Source: Acidobacteriota bacterium (GTDB lineage Bacteria > Acidobacteriota > Vicinamibacteria > Vicinamibacterales > Vicinamibacteraceae). Taken from it: a stretch of DNA of 6,872 nt. Location of the stretch: positions 1 to 6,872 of the forward strand of contig JAEYZV010000031.1 in NCBI GenBank assembly GCA_023427865.1, read 5' to 3'. The position numbers were made by a program, and so were the translations under genes. Under the pieces are notes generated by a model. That model saw only the letters and a list, made by a program, of their open reading frames with translations, searched no databases and was not told the origin of the DNA. Positions 1 through 5,487 of this stretch are shown piece by piece (within the stretch, counting starts at the first letter, position 1; every line of letters starts with the position of its first letter).

Positions 1-1
1 G

Positions 2-43
2 CGCTTCGACGTCGTCGACCACTACCAGTTCGCGCGACTCTAG
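2..43 (+). CDS. C-terminal end of an unidentified upstream gene (partial)
   Basis: An open frame enters from the left edge and stops at TAG 41-43, giving the peptide RFDVVDHYQFARL. Twelve of its thirteen sense codons end in G or C, the codon pattern of the complete genes here, while the other two frames lack this regularity. Only 13 residues are visible, so no family can be named. The gene runs in the same direction as the phosphatase gene that starts 78 bp downstream. The -10-like box in the gap suggests the two have separate promoters, although read-through is possible. It could be a chance frame, but the third-position bias argues for a true gene end. Confidence 0.45.
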   Translation, partial: RFDVVDHYQFARL

Positions 44-107
44 TGCCGCATCCGACCGGGCCGGTTAGCACGGGCCTGGTTCGATCGGCCGCTTCCCGGG
101 CGGACTG

Positions 108-113
108 TACAAT
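108..113 (+). promoter_or_regulatory. -10-like box (TACAAT) directly before the phosphatase start
   Basis: TACAAT matches the sigma-70 -10 consensus at 5 of 6 positions and stands out in a GC-rich background. A dinucleotide TG lies directly in front of it (106-107). No good -35 box is visible 16-18 bp upstream. Transcription would be expected to start at about 120-122, which is at or within two bases of the ATG at 122. There is no Shine-Dalgarno sequence between the box and the ATG, only a run of C. The position therefore fits a leaderless or nearly leaderless mRNA. This is inferred from position alone. Confidence 0.45.
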
Positions 114-121
114 CTCCCCCC

Positions 122-2989
122 ATGACCGCCCCGGTGCCGGCGTCGGCGGAGGTGACCCACGACTCGGTCACCGCGGCGATGCTGCGGCAGCGGCGCGTGC
201 TCGCGACGGCGGTCCTGATCGGCCTGGCCGCGGTCTCCGTCTTCGTGGTCGTGGCGCTGCTCCGCGCCCGCAGCCAGCCATGGCTGGGGCTCGTGACCAG
301 CCGCGCCGGCGTCTCCGTCATCGAGCCGGTACGGCAGGGCGGAGAGGTCCGCGTCCGGTTCGTGCGGCGCGACAGCCCGGCCGATCGGGCGGGGCTGCTG
401 GCAGGCGACCGGGTACTGCGCATCGACGGCGTCGACGCCACGTCCATCGACGAGCTCGCCGCGCTGCACGACCGCCTGCGCCCGGGTGACCGCGTCACCT
501 ACGAGATCGAACGGGGAGATCAGCGGCTGACGACGGCGGTCACCGTGAGCCCGGCGTTGCAGGGCCAGCGATCCTGGCCGGGCGTCGCCGCACGCGTATG
601 CCTCGTCTTCACGCTCTTCCTCGGCATCCCATCGGTCGTCTACAGGTGGCGTCCACACGACCCGCGGGCTCTGCTGTTCATGCTGTTCTCCTGCACGTTC
701 GGGCTGTCGATGCTCACCTTCGCGGTACCTGAAGCGAGCCACGCGCCGCAGACGGTCCTGCCGATGCCGGACGCCTACGTGCGCATGAACTTCCCCGCCC
801 TCGCGATCACGTTCGCGGGAGCGCTGGTCGTGAGCCCGACGCTGCTGCACTTCCTCGGACTGTTTCCGCAGCCGCGGCTGGCGCCCGTCACGCTGGCCCG
901 GGTGCTCCGCTGGACGTACCTGCTGCCGCCGCTCATCGCATCGATGGCCGCGCCCGTCGCCGTGCTGCTCCTGGCCGGGGCGCTGCCCGGCGGCATGCGC
1001 CCTGCCGCCGCGCTGAGCGTCGCCGCGATCGCCCTCGTGAGTGGCGCACGCGTGTACTGGACACGGCTGCGCGGCCATCGCTGGCGCGCCGCGTTCTTCG
1101 ACAGGCCCGGCTCGCTCGTGGCTGCCGTCGTGCTCCTGTACGTGGCCATCGCACTGACGGTCATCGTGGGCGTGTTCTTCGCCTCGCGGCAGCTCGCCGG
1201 TGCGATCAGCGCGCTCCTGACAGTCGCCACCGTCACCGTCTTCAGCCTCTGCATCGGCGTGCTCTACCCCGTTGCGTCGGGCATCGCGATGTGGCGGTCG
1301 TGGCAATTCAGCTCGGAGGAACAGCGACGACAGATCCGCTGGCCGCTGCTGAGCATCGCCTGGGCACTCGGCATCGCGCTCGTGCTCTCGCTGATCTCGG
1401 TCGGGATCTCGCTGTCGTCGGCAAACGCACCGCCGCCCTGGCTGTACTCGACGTTCGAGATCTCGACGTGGATTGCGTACTCGGTCATCCCGCTCGCGTT
1501 CGCCGCCGCCGTGCTGCGCTACGGGCTGATGGACATCAGGTTCATCATCCGCCTGACGTTCTTCTACCTGCTGGTGACCGCGAGTGTGTACGCCGGCGCC
1601 TTCGCGATCGTGCTGCTGCTTGCCAGCGCCGCCGCCGAAGCCGCCGAGGGCACGCACCTGACGACGGTGGCGCTGACGCTGCTCGTCGTGTCGATCGTCG
1701 AGCCGTTGCGGCGACGCGTGCAGCGACGCGTCGACAAGCGGTTCTACCAACGCACGCCCGATCCGGTCGGCGTGCTCACACGTCACGGCGAAGCGTTGCG
1801 CTCGGTGTCCAATCGCGACGACCTCGAGCGCCGCCTCGTGCTCGCCCTGCAGGAGGCGATTCCGCACACGCCCACCTACGTGTTCCGCCGTCGCGAGGAC
1901 AGCGCGGAGTTCGCCGCGGCGCATTCTCCTGATCCCACTGCGCGCGAGGCGTTCGAGGCGCTGCCCTACCTCGCTCCGCGCGCGCCGGAACTTCACGGCG
2001 CCACGATCCTCGCCGAGTTGAGCCTGCCGCCGGACGAGGCGCGCACGTGGGACAGACTCGGCGTCGAGGTGCTCCTGCCCGTGCGCCACGGCGAGGCGAT
2101 TCCGGTGGTCCTCGGGATCGGCCGGAAGCGCTCGGACGAGGCCTGGCAGGAACGTGACGTGGAGGTGCTGTCGTCGCTCGCCGCCCAGACGTCGATGGCC
2201 ATCGCCGACATCGAGGCCCGGCATCACGAGTCGTCGCTCCGGGAGGCGTTCGACAACCAGCGCGCGCTCCTGCCGCAGCAGCTGCCGCAGCCGGAGATGT
2301 TCTCGATTGCCGGCGCCTGGCACCCCGCGCTCACGGTGGGTGGCGACTACTACGACGCGTGGTGGCTGTCGCACGACGCCGTTGCGGTGTGTGTCGCCGA
2401 TGTCGCGGGCAAGGGCCTTGCCGCCTCGCTCGTGATGGCGAACCTGCAGGCCACGGTGAAGGCACTGGCTGGCCCGGACGTGAGCCCCGCCGATCTCTGT
2501 ACGCGCGTGAACGAAACCCTCGCCACGAACTTGCGGCGCGGACGGTTCGTGACGTTCTTCTATGGAGTGTTGCGCCTGTCGAGCGGCGAGTTGCACTACG
2601 CCAACGCCGGGCACAACCCGCCGTTGCTGGTGTCGGCCGGCCAGGCGCAGGAACTCGGCCTGGGCGATCCCGGTCTCGGCCTGCTCCGCACGCACCGGTA
2701 CGGCGACAGCGTGGTGCGCCTCGGGCTGGACGCGCGCCTGCTGCTGTTCACCGATGGCGTGACCGAAGGACGCAGCCCCGAGGGCGACGACTTCGGCATG
2801 CGGCGTCTCAGGGAGATCGTGGCGCGCCCGCACGCGACCGCAGGAGCATTGCGCGACGACGTGCTGTCGGCGATCGCCGCCTGGACTCAGGGCCGGTTCG
2901 ATGACGACGTGACGCTGCTGGCCGTGGTGCGGCGGCAGGGCACGCCCGACGACGTCTTCCAGTCACAGAAGATCAGGCTGCCGGTGTAG
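122..2989 (+). CDS. PDZ-domain, multi-pass membrane, GAF and SpoIIE-type PP2C serine/threonine phosphatase
   Basis: A 955-residue membrane signalling protein that probably dephosphorylates a phosphoserine or phosphothreonine protein, typically an anti-sigma-factor antagonist in this family. A short basic N-terminus is followed by a first membrane segment at about 27-48. A PDZ domain follows at about 52-144, with the WLGL carboxylate-binding-type loop at 54-57 and the typical SPADRAGLLAGDRVLRIDG stretch at about 85-103. About eleven more hydrophobic segments lie between 156 and 525. A GAF-like region covers about 545-697 and a short helical linker 698-720. The SpoIIE/PP2C domain fills about 721-937. 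Its metal-binding signatures are present: GGDYYD (Asp742), ADVAGKG (Asp760), NAGHNPP (828-834), FTDGVTE (Asp878) and DDDVTLL (Asp928/Asp929). All key acidic residues are intact, so it should be active. With the N-terminus inside and an even number of spans, the PDZ domain would be periplasmic and the phosphatase cytoplasmic; this topology is inferred. The ATG at 122 is chosen because the promoter-like box lies just upstream and no earlier in-frame start is suitable. No anti-sigma factor or antagonist gene lies next to it in the window, so the target is unknown. Confidence 0.93.
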   Translation: MTAPVPASAEVTHDSVTAAMLRQRRVLATAVLIGLAAVSVFVVVALLRARSQPWLGLVTSRAGVSVIEPVRQGGEVRVRFVRRDSPADRAGLLAGDRVLRIDGVDATSIDELAALHDRLRPGDRVTYEIERGDQRLTTAVTVSPALQGQRSWPGVAARVCLVFTLFLGIPSVVYRWRPHDPRALLFMLFSCTFGLSMLTFAVPEASHAPQTVLPMPDAYVRMNFPALAITFAGALVVSPTLLHFLGLFPQPRLAPVTLARVLRWTYLLPPLIASMAAPVAVLLLAGALPGGMRPAAALSVAAIALVSGARVYWTRLRGHRWRAAFFDRPGSLVAAVVLLYVAIALTVIVGVFFASRQLAGAISALLTVATVTVFSLCIGVLYPVASGIAMWRSWQFSSEEQRRQIRWPLLSIAWALGIALVLSLISVGISLSSANAPPPWLYSTFEISTWIAYSVIPLAFAAAVLRYGLMDIRFIIRLTFFYLLVTASVYAGAFAIVLLLASAAAEAAEGTHLTTVALTLLVVSIVEPLRRRVQRRVDKRFYQRTPDPVGVLTRHGEALRSVSNRDDLERRLVLALQEAIPHTPTYVFRRREDSAEFAAAHSPDPTAREAFEALPYLAPRAPELHGATILAELSLPPDEARTWDRLGVEVLLPVRHGEAIPVVLGIGRKRSDEAWQERDVEVLSSLAAQTSMAIADIEARHHESSLREAFDNQRALLPQQLPQPEMFSIAGAWHPALTVGGDYYDAWWLSHDAVAVCVADVAGKGLAASLVMANLQATVKALAGPDVSPADLCTRVNETLATNLRRGRFVTFFYGVLRLSSGELHYANAGHNPPLLVSAGQAQELGLGDPGLGLLRTHRYGDSVVRLGLDARLLLFTDGVTEGRSPEGDDFGMRRLREIVARPHATAGALRDDVLSAIAAWTQGRFDDDVTLLAVVRRQGTPDDVFQSQKIRLPV

Positions 2990-2996
2990 GCCAGAA

Positions 2997-3018
2997 GGCC
3001 GGGCTCGGAGAGCCGGCC
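2997..3018 (+). terminator. GC-rich hairpin just after the phosphatase stop
   Basis: Eight bases after the TAG, GGCC (2997-3000) and GGCTC (3002-3006) pair with GAGCC (3010-3014) and GGCC (3015-3018) around a GGA loop, with one bulged G at 3001. The stem is strong and well placed to end transcription or protect the 3' end of the mRNA. There is no T-tract after it, so it is not a classical intrinsic terminator. Its right arm lies within the first unit of the tandem repeat that begins at 3007, so the hairpin may be only a by-product of that repeat. Confidence 0.35.
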
Positions 3019-3069
3019 CTACCGAATGGAGAGCAGGCCCTACCGAATGGAGAGCCGGCCCTACCGACC
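3007..3069. repeat. Three tandem 21-bp units of a CTACCGA-type intergenic repeat
   Basis: Three head-to-tail units of 21 bp occupy 3007-3027, 3028-3048 and 3049-3069. Each begins GGAGAGC and contains GGCCCTACCGA. Unit 2 has AGG instead of CGG at one place, and unit 3 ends in CC instead of AT. The array lies in the gap between two genes that end toward each other and is not part of either. The shared word CTACCGA is seen again in reverse complement in the gap upstream of the protease gene (TCGGTAGG, about 4688-4695), which suggests a dispersed family. Confidence 0.8.
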
Positions 3070-3087
3070 ATATCGCGGCAGCCTGCC

Positions 3088-3153
3088 GCCGAAGGCCGAC
3101 GGCCGAATGACCGCGGCCCCTGCCGAAGGCCGACGGCCGAACGACGAAGGCCG
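3088..3153. repeat. Direct repeat of a GGCCGACGGCCGAA-type intergenic element
   Basis: An identical 20-bp block containing GAAGGCCGACGGCCGAA occurs at 3088-3107 and 3122-3141. The second copy continues into GACGAAGGCCG up to 3153. The block is rich in short GGCC/CGGCCG self-complementary words and could form small hairpins on either strand. A diverged copy of the second unit (28 of 32 positions identical over 3122-3153) is present at 4753-4784, on the other side of the protease gene. Together with the tandem units at 3007-3069 it fills nearly the whole 173-bp convergent gap (2990-3162). Confidence 0.75.
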
Positions 3154-3162
3154 AGGGTTGTC

Positions 3163-4623
3163 CTATCCTTCGACGACGATCTTCACGCGGTCGCCGGGCT
3201 GCGGTCGCTCCTGCGGCGAGAAGCCGTTGATGATCGCGAGCGTCTGCGCCTGCACGACCTTGCGCCCCGGACCCGACGCGATGCTCTCCCACGTATCGCC
3301 CTGCCGCACGGTATAGATGTCGATGACGTTGGGGCGGATGCGCTCGGCTTCACCGGCACTCAACGGCTCGAACGAGCGGACCGTGGCGTCCACCGCCTGC
3401 TGCAGCGCCTGGTACGACTGCGTCGGCGCGAGCCCGGCAACGCGGAACACCTGGTTGTTGTGGCTGATCCACGCCGAGCGCAGCACCACATCGCCCATCT
3501 GCTGCAACTGCCCACGGAACGTGCCGACGAAGGCCGGGAGGCCGTTGACCCGCGTCTGGCCACCCTCCACGTACTGAAGCCCGGTTTGCGCCAGGTCGGC
3601 CGCCGCCACGTCCTGCAGGTTGCGGCCGCGAGCCTGCACGAGCTGCAGGAACACGAATCCGCCGCCACCCCGCGGCTGCGCCACCACCTGCTGCGGTGAG
3701 TTCTGCACCTGCCACCCCTCCGGGAACTCGAGTTTGAAGCGCATGTCGGGATGCAGGAAGGCGTTGCCCCGCAAGACGCCTTCGCGAGGGTTCTCGCCGA
3801 ACATCAGCCCGTCGACGCGCTGCAGGTACTGCGCACGGTTCACCGCCAGGTCGCCCGTCGCCTGCGTCCGCAGCGTGGCCACGGTCTCCTGGAGACGCGC
3901 GACGCGATCCTCCGGCATGGGGTGGGTCGACATCCAGTTCGGGATGCCCTTGCGGTCGCTGCCCTCGCCGAGACGACCGAGTGTCTCGAGCATGCTCGCG
4001 ACGCCACGGGGATCCCATCCCTCCCGCGTTGCGTAAGCGGCCCCCAACCTGTCGGCCTCGAGCTCATCGTCCCGGCCGAACTTCATGAAGAGCAGACCGA
4101 GCCCGGCTTCCATCGCCTGGCCGAACGGCCGCAGCTCGGGCACGAAAATCTGGCCGAGCAGCAGGCCGAGCGATCCCGCTGTCTGCTTGCTGTACTGTGC
4201 GGCCGAATGTCGTGCGGTGACGTGGCCGATCTCGTGTCCGAGCACGCCGGCCAGCTCGGCTTCACTGTTGAGGTGGGCCATGATGCCGCGGGTCACGTAG
4301 ATGAAGCCGCCCGGCAACGCGAACGCGTTCACGGCCGGGGCATCGACGACGGCGAACGTCCACGGGAGCGTGGGTCGTTCGCTACCTTTGGCGAGCGGCA
4401 TGGCGACGCGATCCACGTACTGCTGCATCGCGGCGTCGTCGACGAGGCCCATCTCCTGGCGGATCTGGGCGTCCGACTCCTTGCCGATGGCGATCTCCTG
4501 CTCCACGCTCATCAGGTTCAGTTCACGCTCACCGGTGACCGGGTTGGTGGCGCAGGACACCGCCACCGCCGCCGCGGCGATGAGCCCGGCCAGCCGGGTC
4601 GACATGCTCGCTCGTAAGGTCAT
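3163..4623 (-). CDS. M48 family zinc metalloprotease, lipoprotein, with C-terminal LysM-like domain
   Basis: A 486-residue secreted endopeptidase, probably anchored in the envelope by a lipid. The N-terminus (1-24) is a hydrophobic signal ending in AVAVSC, so Cys24 is the likely lipidated residue; the -3 residue is Ala rather than the usual Leu, a relaxed lipobox. The M48 catalytic domain covers about 40-245. It has the zinc motif HEIGH (130-134) with Glu131 as the catalytic base, the third zinc ligand Glu187 in ELEADRLG, and the conserved STHPMPEDR at 232-240. A second region (about 262-425) contains the MFGENPREGVLRGN and FPEGW signatures seen in long bacterial M48 lipoproteins. The last 50 residues (437-486, starting YTVRQGDTWESIA) resemble LysM, a peptidoglycan-binding module. 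The likely role is quality control of envelope proteins, as in BepA-like M48 enzymes; that is inference. Start: ATG 4623 has AGGAG seven bases upstream, while the next Met (4605) has none. It is convergent with the phosphatase gene and divergent from the small gene at 4847. Confidence 0.93.
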   Translation of the reverse strand: MTLRASMSTRLAGLIAAAAVAVSCATNPVTGERELNLMSVEQEIAIGKESDAQIRQEMGLVDDAAMQQYVDRVAMPLAKGSERPTLPWTFAVVDAPAVNAFALPGGFIYVTRGIMAHLNSEAELAGVLGHEIGHVTARHSAAQYSKQTAGSLGLLLGQIFVPELRPFGQAMEAGLGLLFMKFGRDDELEADRLGAAYATREGWDPRGVASMLETLGRLGEGSDRKGIPNWMSTHPMPEDRVARLQETVATLRTQATGDLAVNRAQYLQRVDGLMFGENPREGVLRGNAFLHPDMRFKLEFPEGWQVQNSPQQVVAQPRGGGGFVFLQLVQARGRNLQDVAAADLAQTGLQYVEGGQTRVNGLPAFVGTFRGQLQQMGDVVLRSAWISHNNQVFRVAGLAPTQSYQALQQAVDATVRSFEPLSAGEAERIRPNVIDIYTVRQGDTWESIASGPGRKVVQAQTLAIINGFSPQERPQPGDRVKIVVEG

Positions 4624-4630
4624 CCTTCTG

Positions 4631-4635
4631 CTCCT
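4631..4635 (-). promoter_or_regulatory. Ribosome binding site of the M48 protease gene
   Basis: On the minus strand AGGAG lies seven bases before the ATG at 4623, at good Shine-Dalgarno spacing. This site decides the start codon over the in-frame ATG at 4605. About 8 bp further upstream is TATGAA (4643-4648), a weak -10-like sequence with 4 of 6 matches and no clear -35 partner. I do not claim it as a promoter. Confidence 0.7.
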
Positions 4636-4674
4636 GCTTCGGTTCATAGCAAGGACGGCGCCAACCAACCTGAC

Positions 4675-4784
4675 TGACGGGCCTTCGTCGGTAGGCCCTG
4701 GCTTTCGGGGCCGCAAAAGCGAGGGCGGCCATAGCCGGCTGGAGCAACGACCGCCGATGGCCGATGGCCGGATGACGAAGGCCG
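4675..4784. repeat. Dispersed GC-rich intergenic repeat upstream of the protease gene
   Basis: The 223-bp gap between the divergent starts at 4623 and 4847 holds a patchwork of short inverted and dispersed repeats. GGGCCT (4679-4684) pairs with AGGCCC (4693-4698) around an 8-nt loop. GGCCC (4694-4698) can alternatively pair with GGGCC (4708-4712), and GCTTT (4701-4705) with AAAGC (4716-4720). The block 4753-4784 matches 28 of 32 bases of the repeat at 3122-3153 in the same orientation. No gene is seen in this gap. Frames through it translate to Arg/Pro/Ser-rich sequence typical of repeat-derived spurious ORFs. Confidence 0.65.
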
Positions 4785-4846
4785 TCCGCTTCACGCACAG
4801 CGGCACGAGTGAACAACTCGCCTGCCGTTCTCGTCCGAGTGCCTGA

Positions 4847-5368
4847 GTGACGCCCGAACTGCGCCCGCTGCCCGACGCCCTCCCCGACGCCCTCCGCTGG
4901 ACGCATACCCAGCGGCGCATGGCCTGGCTGTTCGACGGCTCGGCATGCGTCGGATCGCTCGGGTTCAGCGGGTACGGCAGGGCGAGCGGCCTGACCAGCC
5001 GCGGCGTGTGGCACCTCCGGAGGCTCGGCGTGCTGCACCAGGGCATCGACATCGCTCCCGCCGACGGGCGTCACCCGCCGCTGATGATGCGGCAGACGTG
5101 GTCGTTCGACGGCACTCTGGACCTGCCCGGCGCCGACGCCGTCACATGGCGGGCGATGGGGAGCGCGATGCACGCCTGGGCCTTCGAGCGGAAGCACGAT
5201 GGCACGCGGCTCTTCACGTTCGAACCGGCGGGCGACATGCACGCCGAGACGTCCATCCGCGTCAGCCCCGCCGCACGCGACCTACCCGACCCGTCGCCGC
5301 TGCTCCTGCTCGGCGCGTTCCTGGTGCGCATGTCGGTGGACGACAGCGCGGTGATTGCCGGCGCGTGA
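4847..5368 (+). CDS. Uncharacterised 173-residue protein, possibly of the tubby/LURP-like beta-barrel type
   Basis: I do not recognise a named family. The frame shows strong third-position G/C bias throughout, supporting a real gene. The protein alternates short beta-like strands with Gly and Trp: WLFDGSACVGSLGFSG (27-42), GVWHLRRLGV (53-62), then TWSFDGTLDL (84-93) and HAWAFERKHDG (109 onward). It ends in a hydrophobic stretch LLLLGAFLV (152-160). This order (a strand, 'GxW.F.R.G', a modified second half, and a buried C-terminal hydrophobic helix) is reminiscent of tubby C-terminal-like / LURP-one-related proteins, a fold with a central hydrophobic helix inside a 12-strand barrel. That is a weak inference from pattern, not a motif match. 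There is no signal peptide, so it is probably cytoplasmic. The start is uncertain: GTG 4847 directly follows an in-frame TGA and has no Shine-Dalgarno sequence, and ATG 4919 (Met25, before WLFDG) is an alternative. Its stop codon runs straight into the octamer repeat. Confidence 0.7.
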   Translation: MTPELRPLPDALPDALRWTHTQRRMAWLFDGSACVGSLGFSGYGRASGLTSRGVWHLRRLGVLHQGIDIAPADGRHPPLMMRQTWSFDGTLDLPGADAVTWRAMGSAMHAWAFERKHDGTRLFTFEPAGDMHAETSIRVSPAARDLPDPSPLLLLGAFLVRMSVDDSAVIAGA

Positions 5369-5406
5369 GAATTTCAGAATTTCAGAATTTCGGAATTTCA
5401 GATTTC
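5368..5406. repeat. AGAATTTC octamer tandem array (left arm)
   Basis: Nearly five head-to-tail copies of an 8-bp unit follow the stop codon: AGAATTTC at 5368-5375, 5376-5383 and 5384-5391, GGAATTTC at 5392-5399, and the shortened AGATTTC at 5400-5406. The array begins on the last A of the TGA stop (5366-5368) of the small gene. It is strikingly AT-rich for this genome. A related array lies inverted at 5454-5487, and the two together fill most of the 114-bp convergent gap. Confidence 0.85.
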
Positions 5407-5427
5407 AGCATGGCGTGACCACCGCCA

Positions 5428-5449
5428 ACCTTCGGGCATTCCTGAAGGT
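5428..5449. terminator. Central hairpin between the octamer arms
   Basis: ACCTTCGGG (5428-5436) pairs with CCTGAAGGT (5441-5449) around a CATT loop, giving a 9-bp stem with one G-T pair. It sits near the middle of the gap between two genes that end toward each other, where a bidirectional terminator would be useful. There is no T-tract on either side, so intrinsic termination is unproven. GAAGGT (5444-5449) can instead pair with ACCTTC (5454-5459), an alternative and mutually exclusive stem. Confidence 0.4.
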
Positions 5450-5453
5450 GATG

Positions 5454-5487
5454 ACCTTCTGAAATTCCTGCAATTCTGCAATTCACC
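5454..5487. repeat. Inverted octamer array (right arm)
   Basis: Read on the minus strand, the sequence after the reductase stop codon is an array of GAATTGCA-type octamers (two copies) followed by GGAATTTCAGA. The 11-bp block TCTGAAATTCC (5458-5468) is the exact reverse complement of 5392-5402 in the left arm. Further out, AATTCT (5472-5477) and AATTC (5480-5484) can pair with the left-arm units after small internal loops. The array overlaps the TGA stop of the reductase gene (5483-5485), mirroring how the left arm starts at the other gene's stop. Confidence 0.8.

Noticed and set aside
43..489. Plus-strand frame of 148 codons beginning near 43
   Set aside because: It overlaps the phosphatase gene in another frame, is Arg/Ala/Gly-rich with no motif, and lacks a start signal. 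It is a frame shadow.
65..2833. Very long minus-strand frame (922 codons) opposite the phosphatase gene
   Set aside because: It is an antisense shadow in GC-rich DNA. Its translation is overloaded with Arg, His, Gln and Glu with no recognisable domain, while the plus strand encodes intact PDZ and PP2C motifs across the same bases.
3007..3153. Possible CRISPR array
   Set aside because: The 21-bp units abut with no spacers and the other repeats are only two copies. There are no cas genes and the spacing is irregular.
3026..3316. 96-codon plus-strand frame beginning MESRPYRMESRPYR
   Set aside because: The repeated peptide is only the 21-bp tandem repeat read in frame, and the rest lies antisense to the end of the M48 gene.
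4643..4648. TATGAA as the -10 box of the M48 gene
   Set aside because: Only 4 of 6 positions match and no -35 partner is found at 16-18 bp. It is too weak to annotate as a promoter.
4624..5052. N-terminal extension of the M48 protease up to 5052
   Set aside because: It would cross the repeat-bearing gap and overlap the small plus-strand gene. It would also bury the lipoprotein signal in mid-protein, and ATG 4623 has a well-spaced AGGAG.
5368..5487. Insertion sequence remnant
   Set aside because: There is an inverted arrangement but no transposase fragment and no target duplication, and the arms are built of octamers rather than ordinary terminal inverted repeats.
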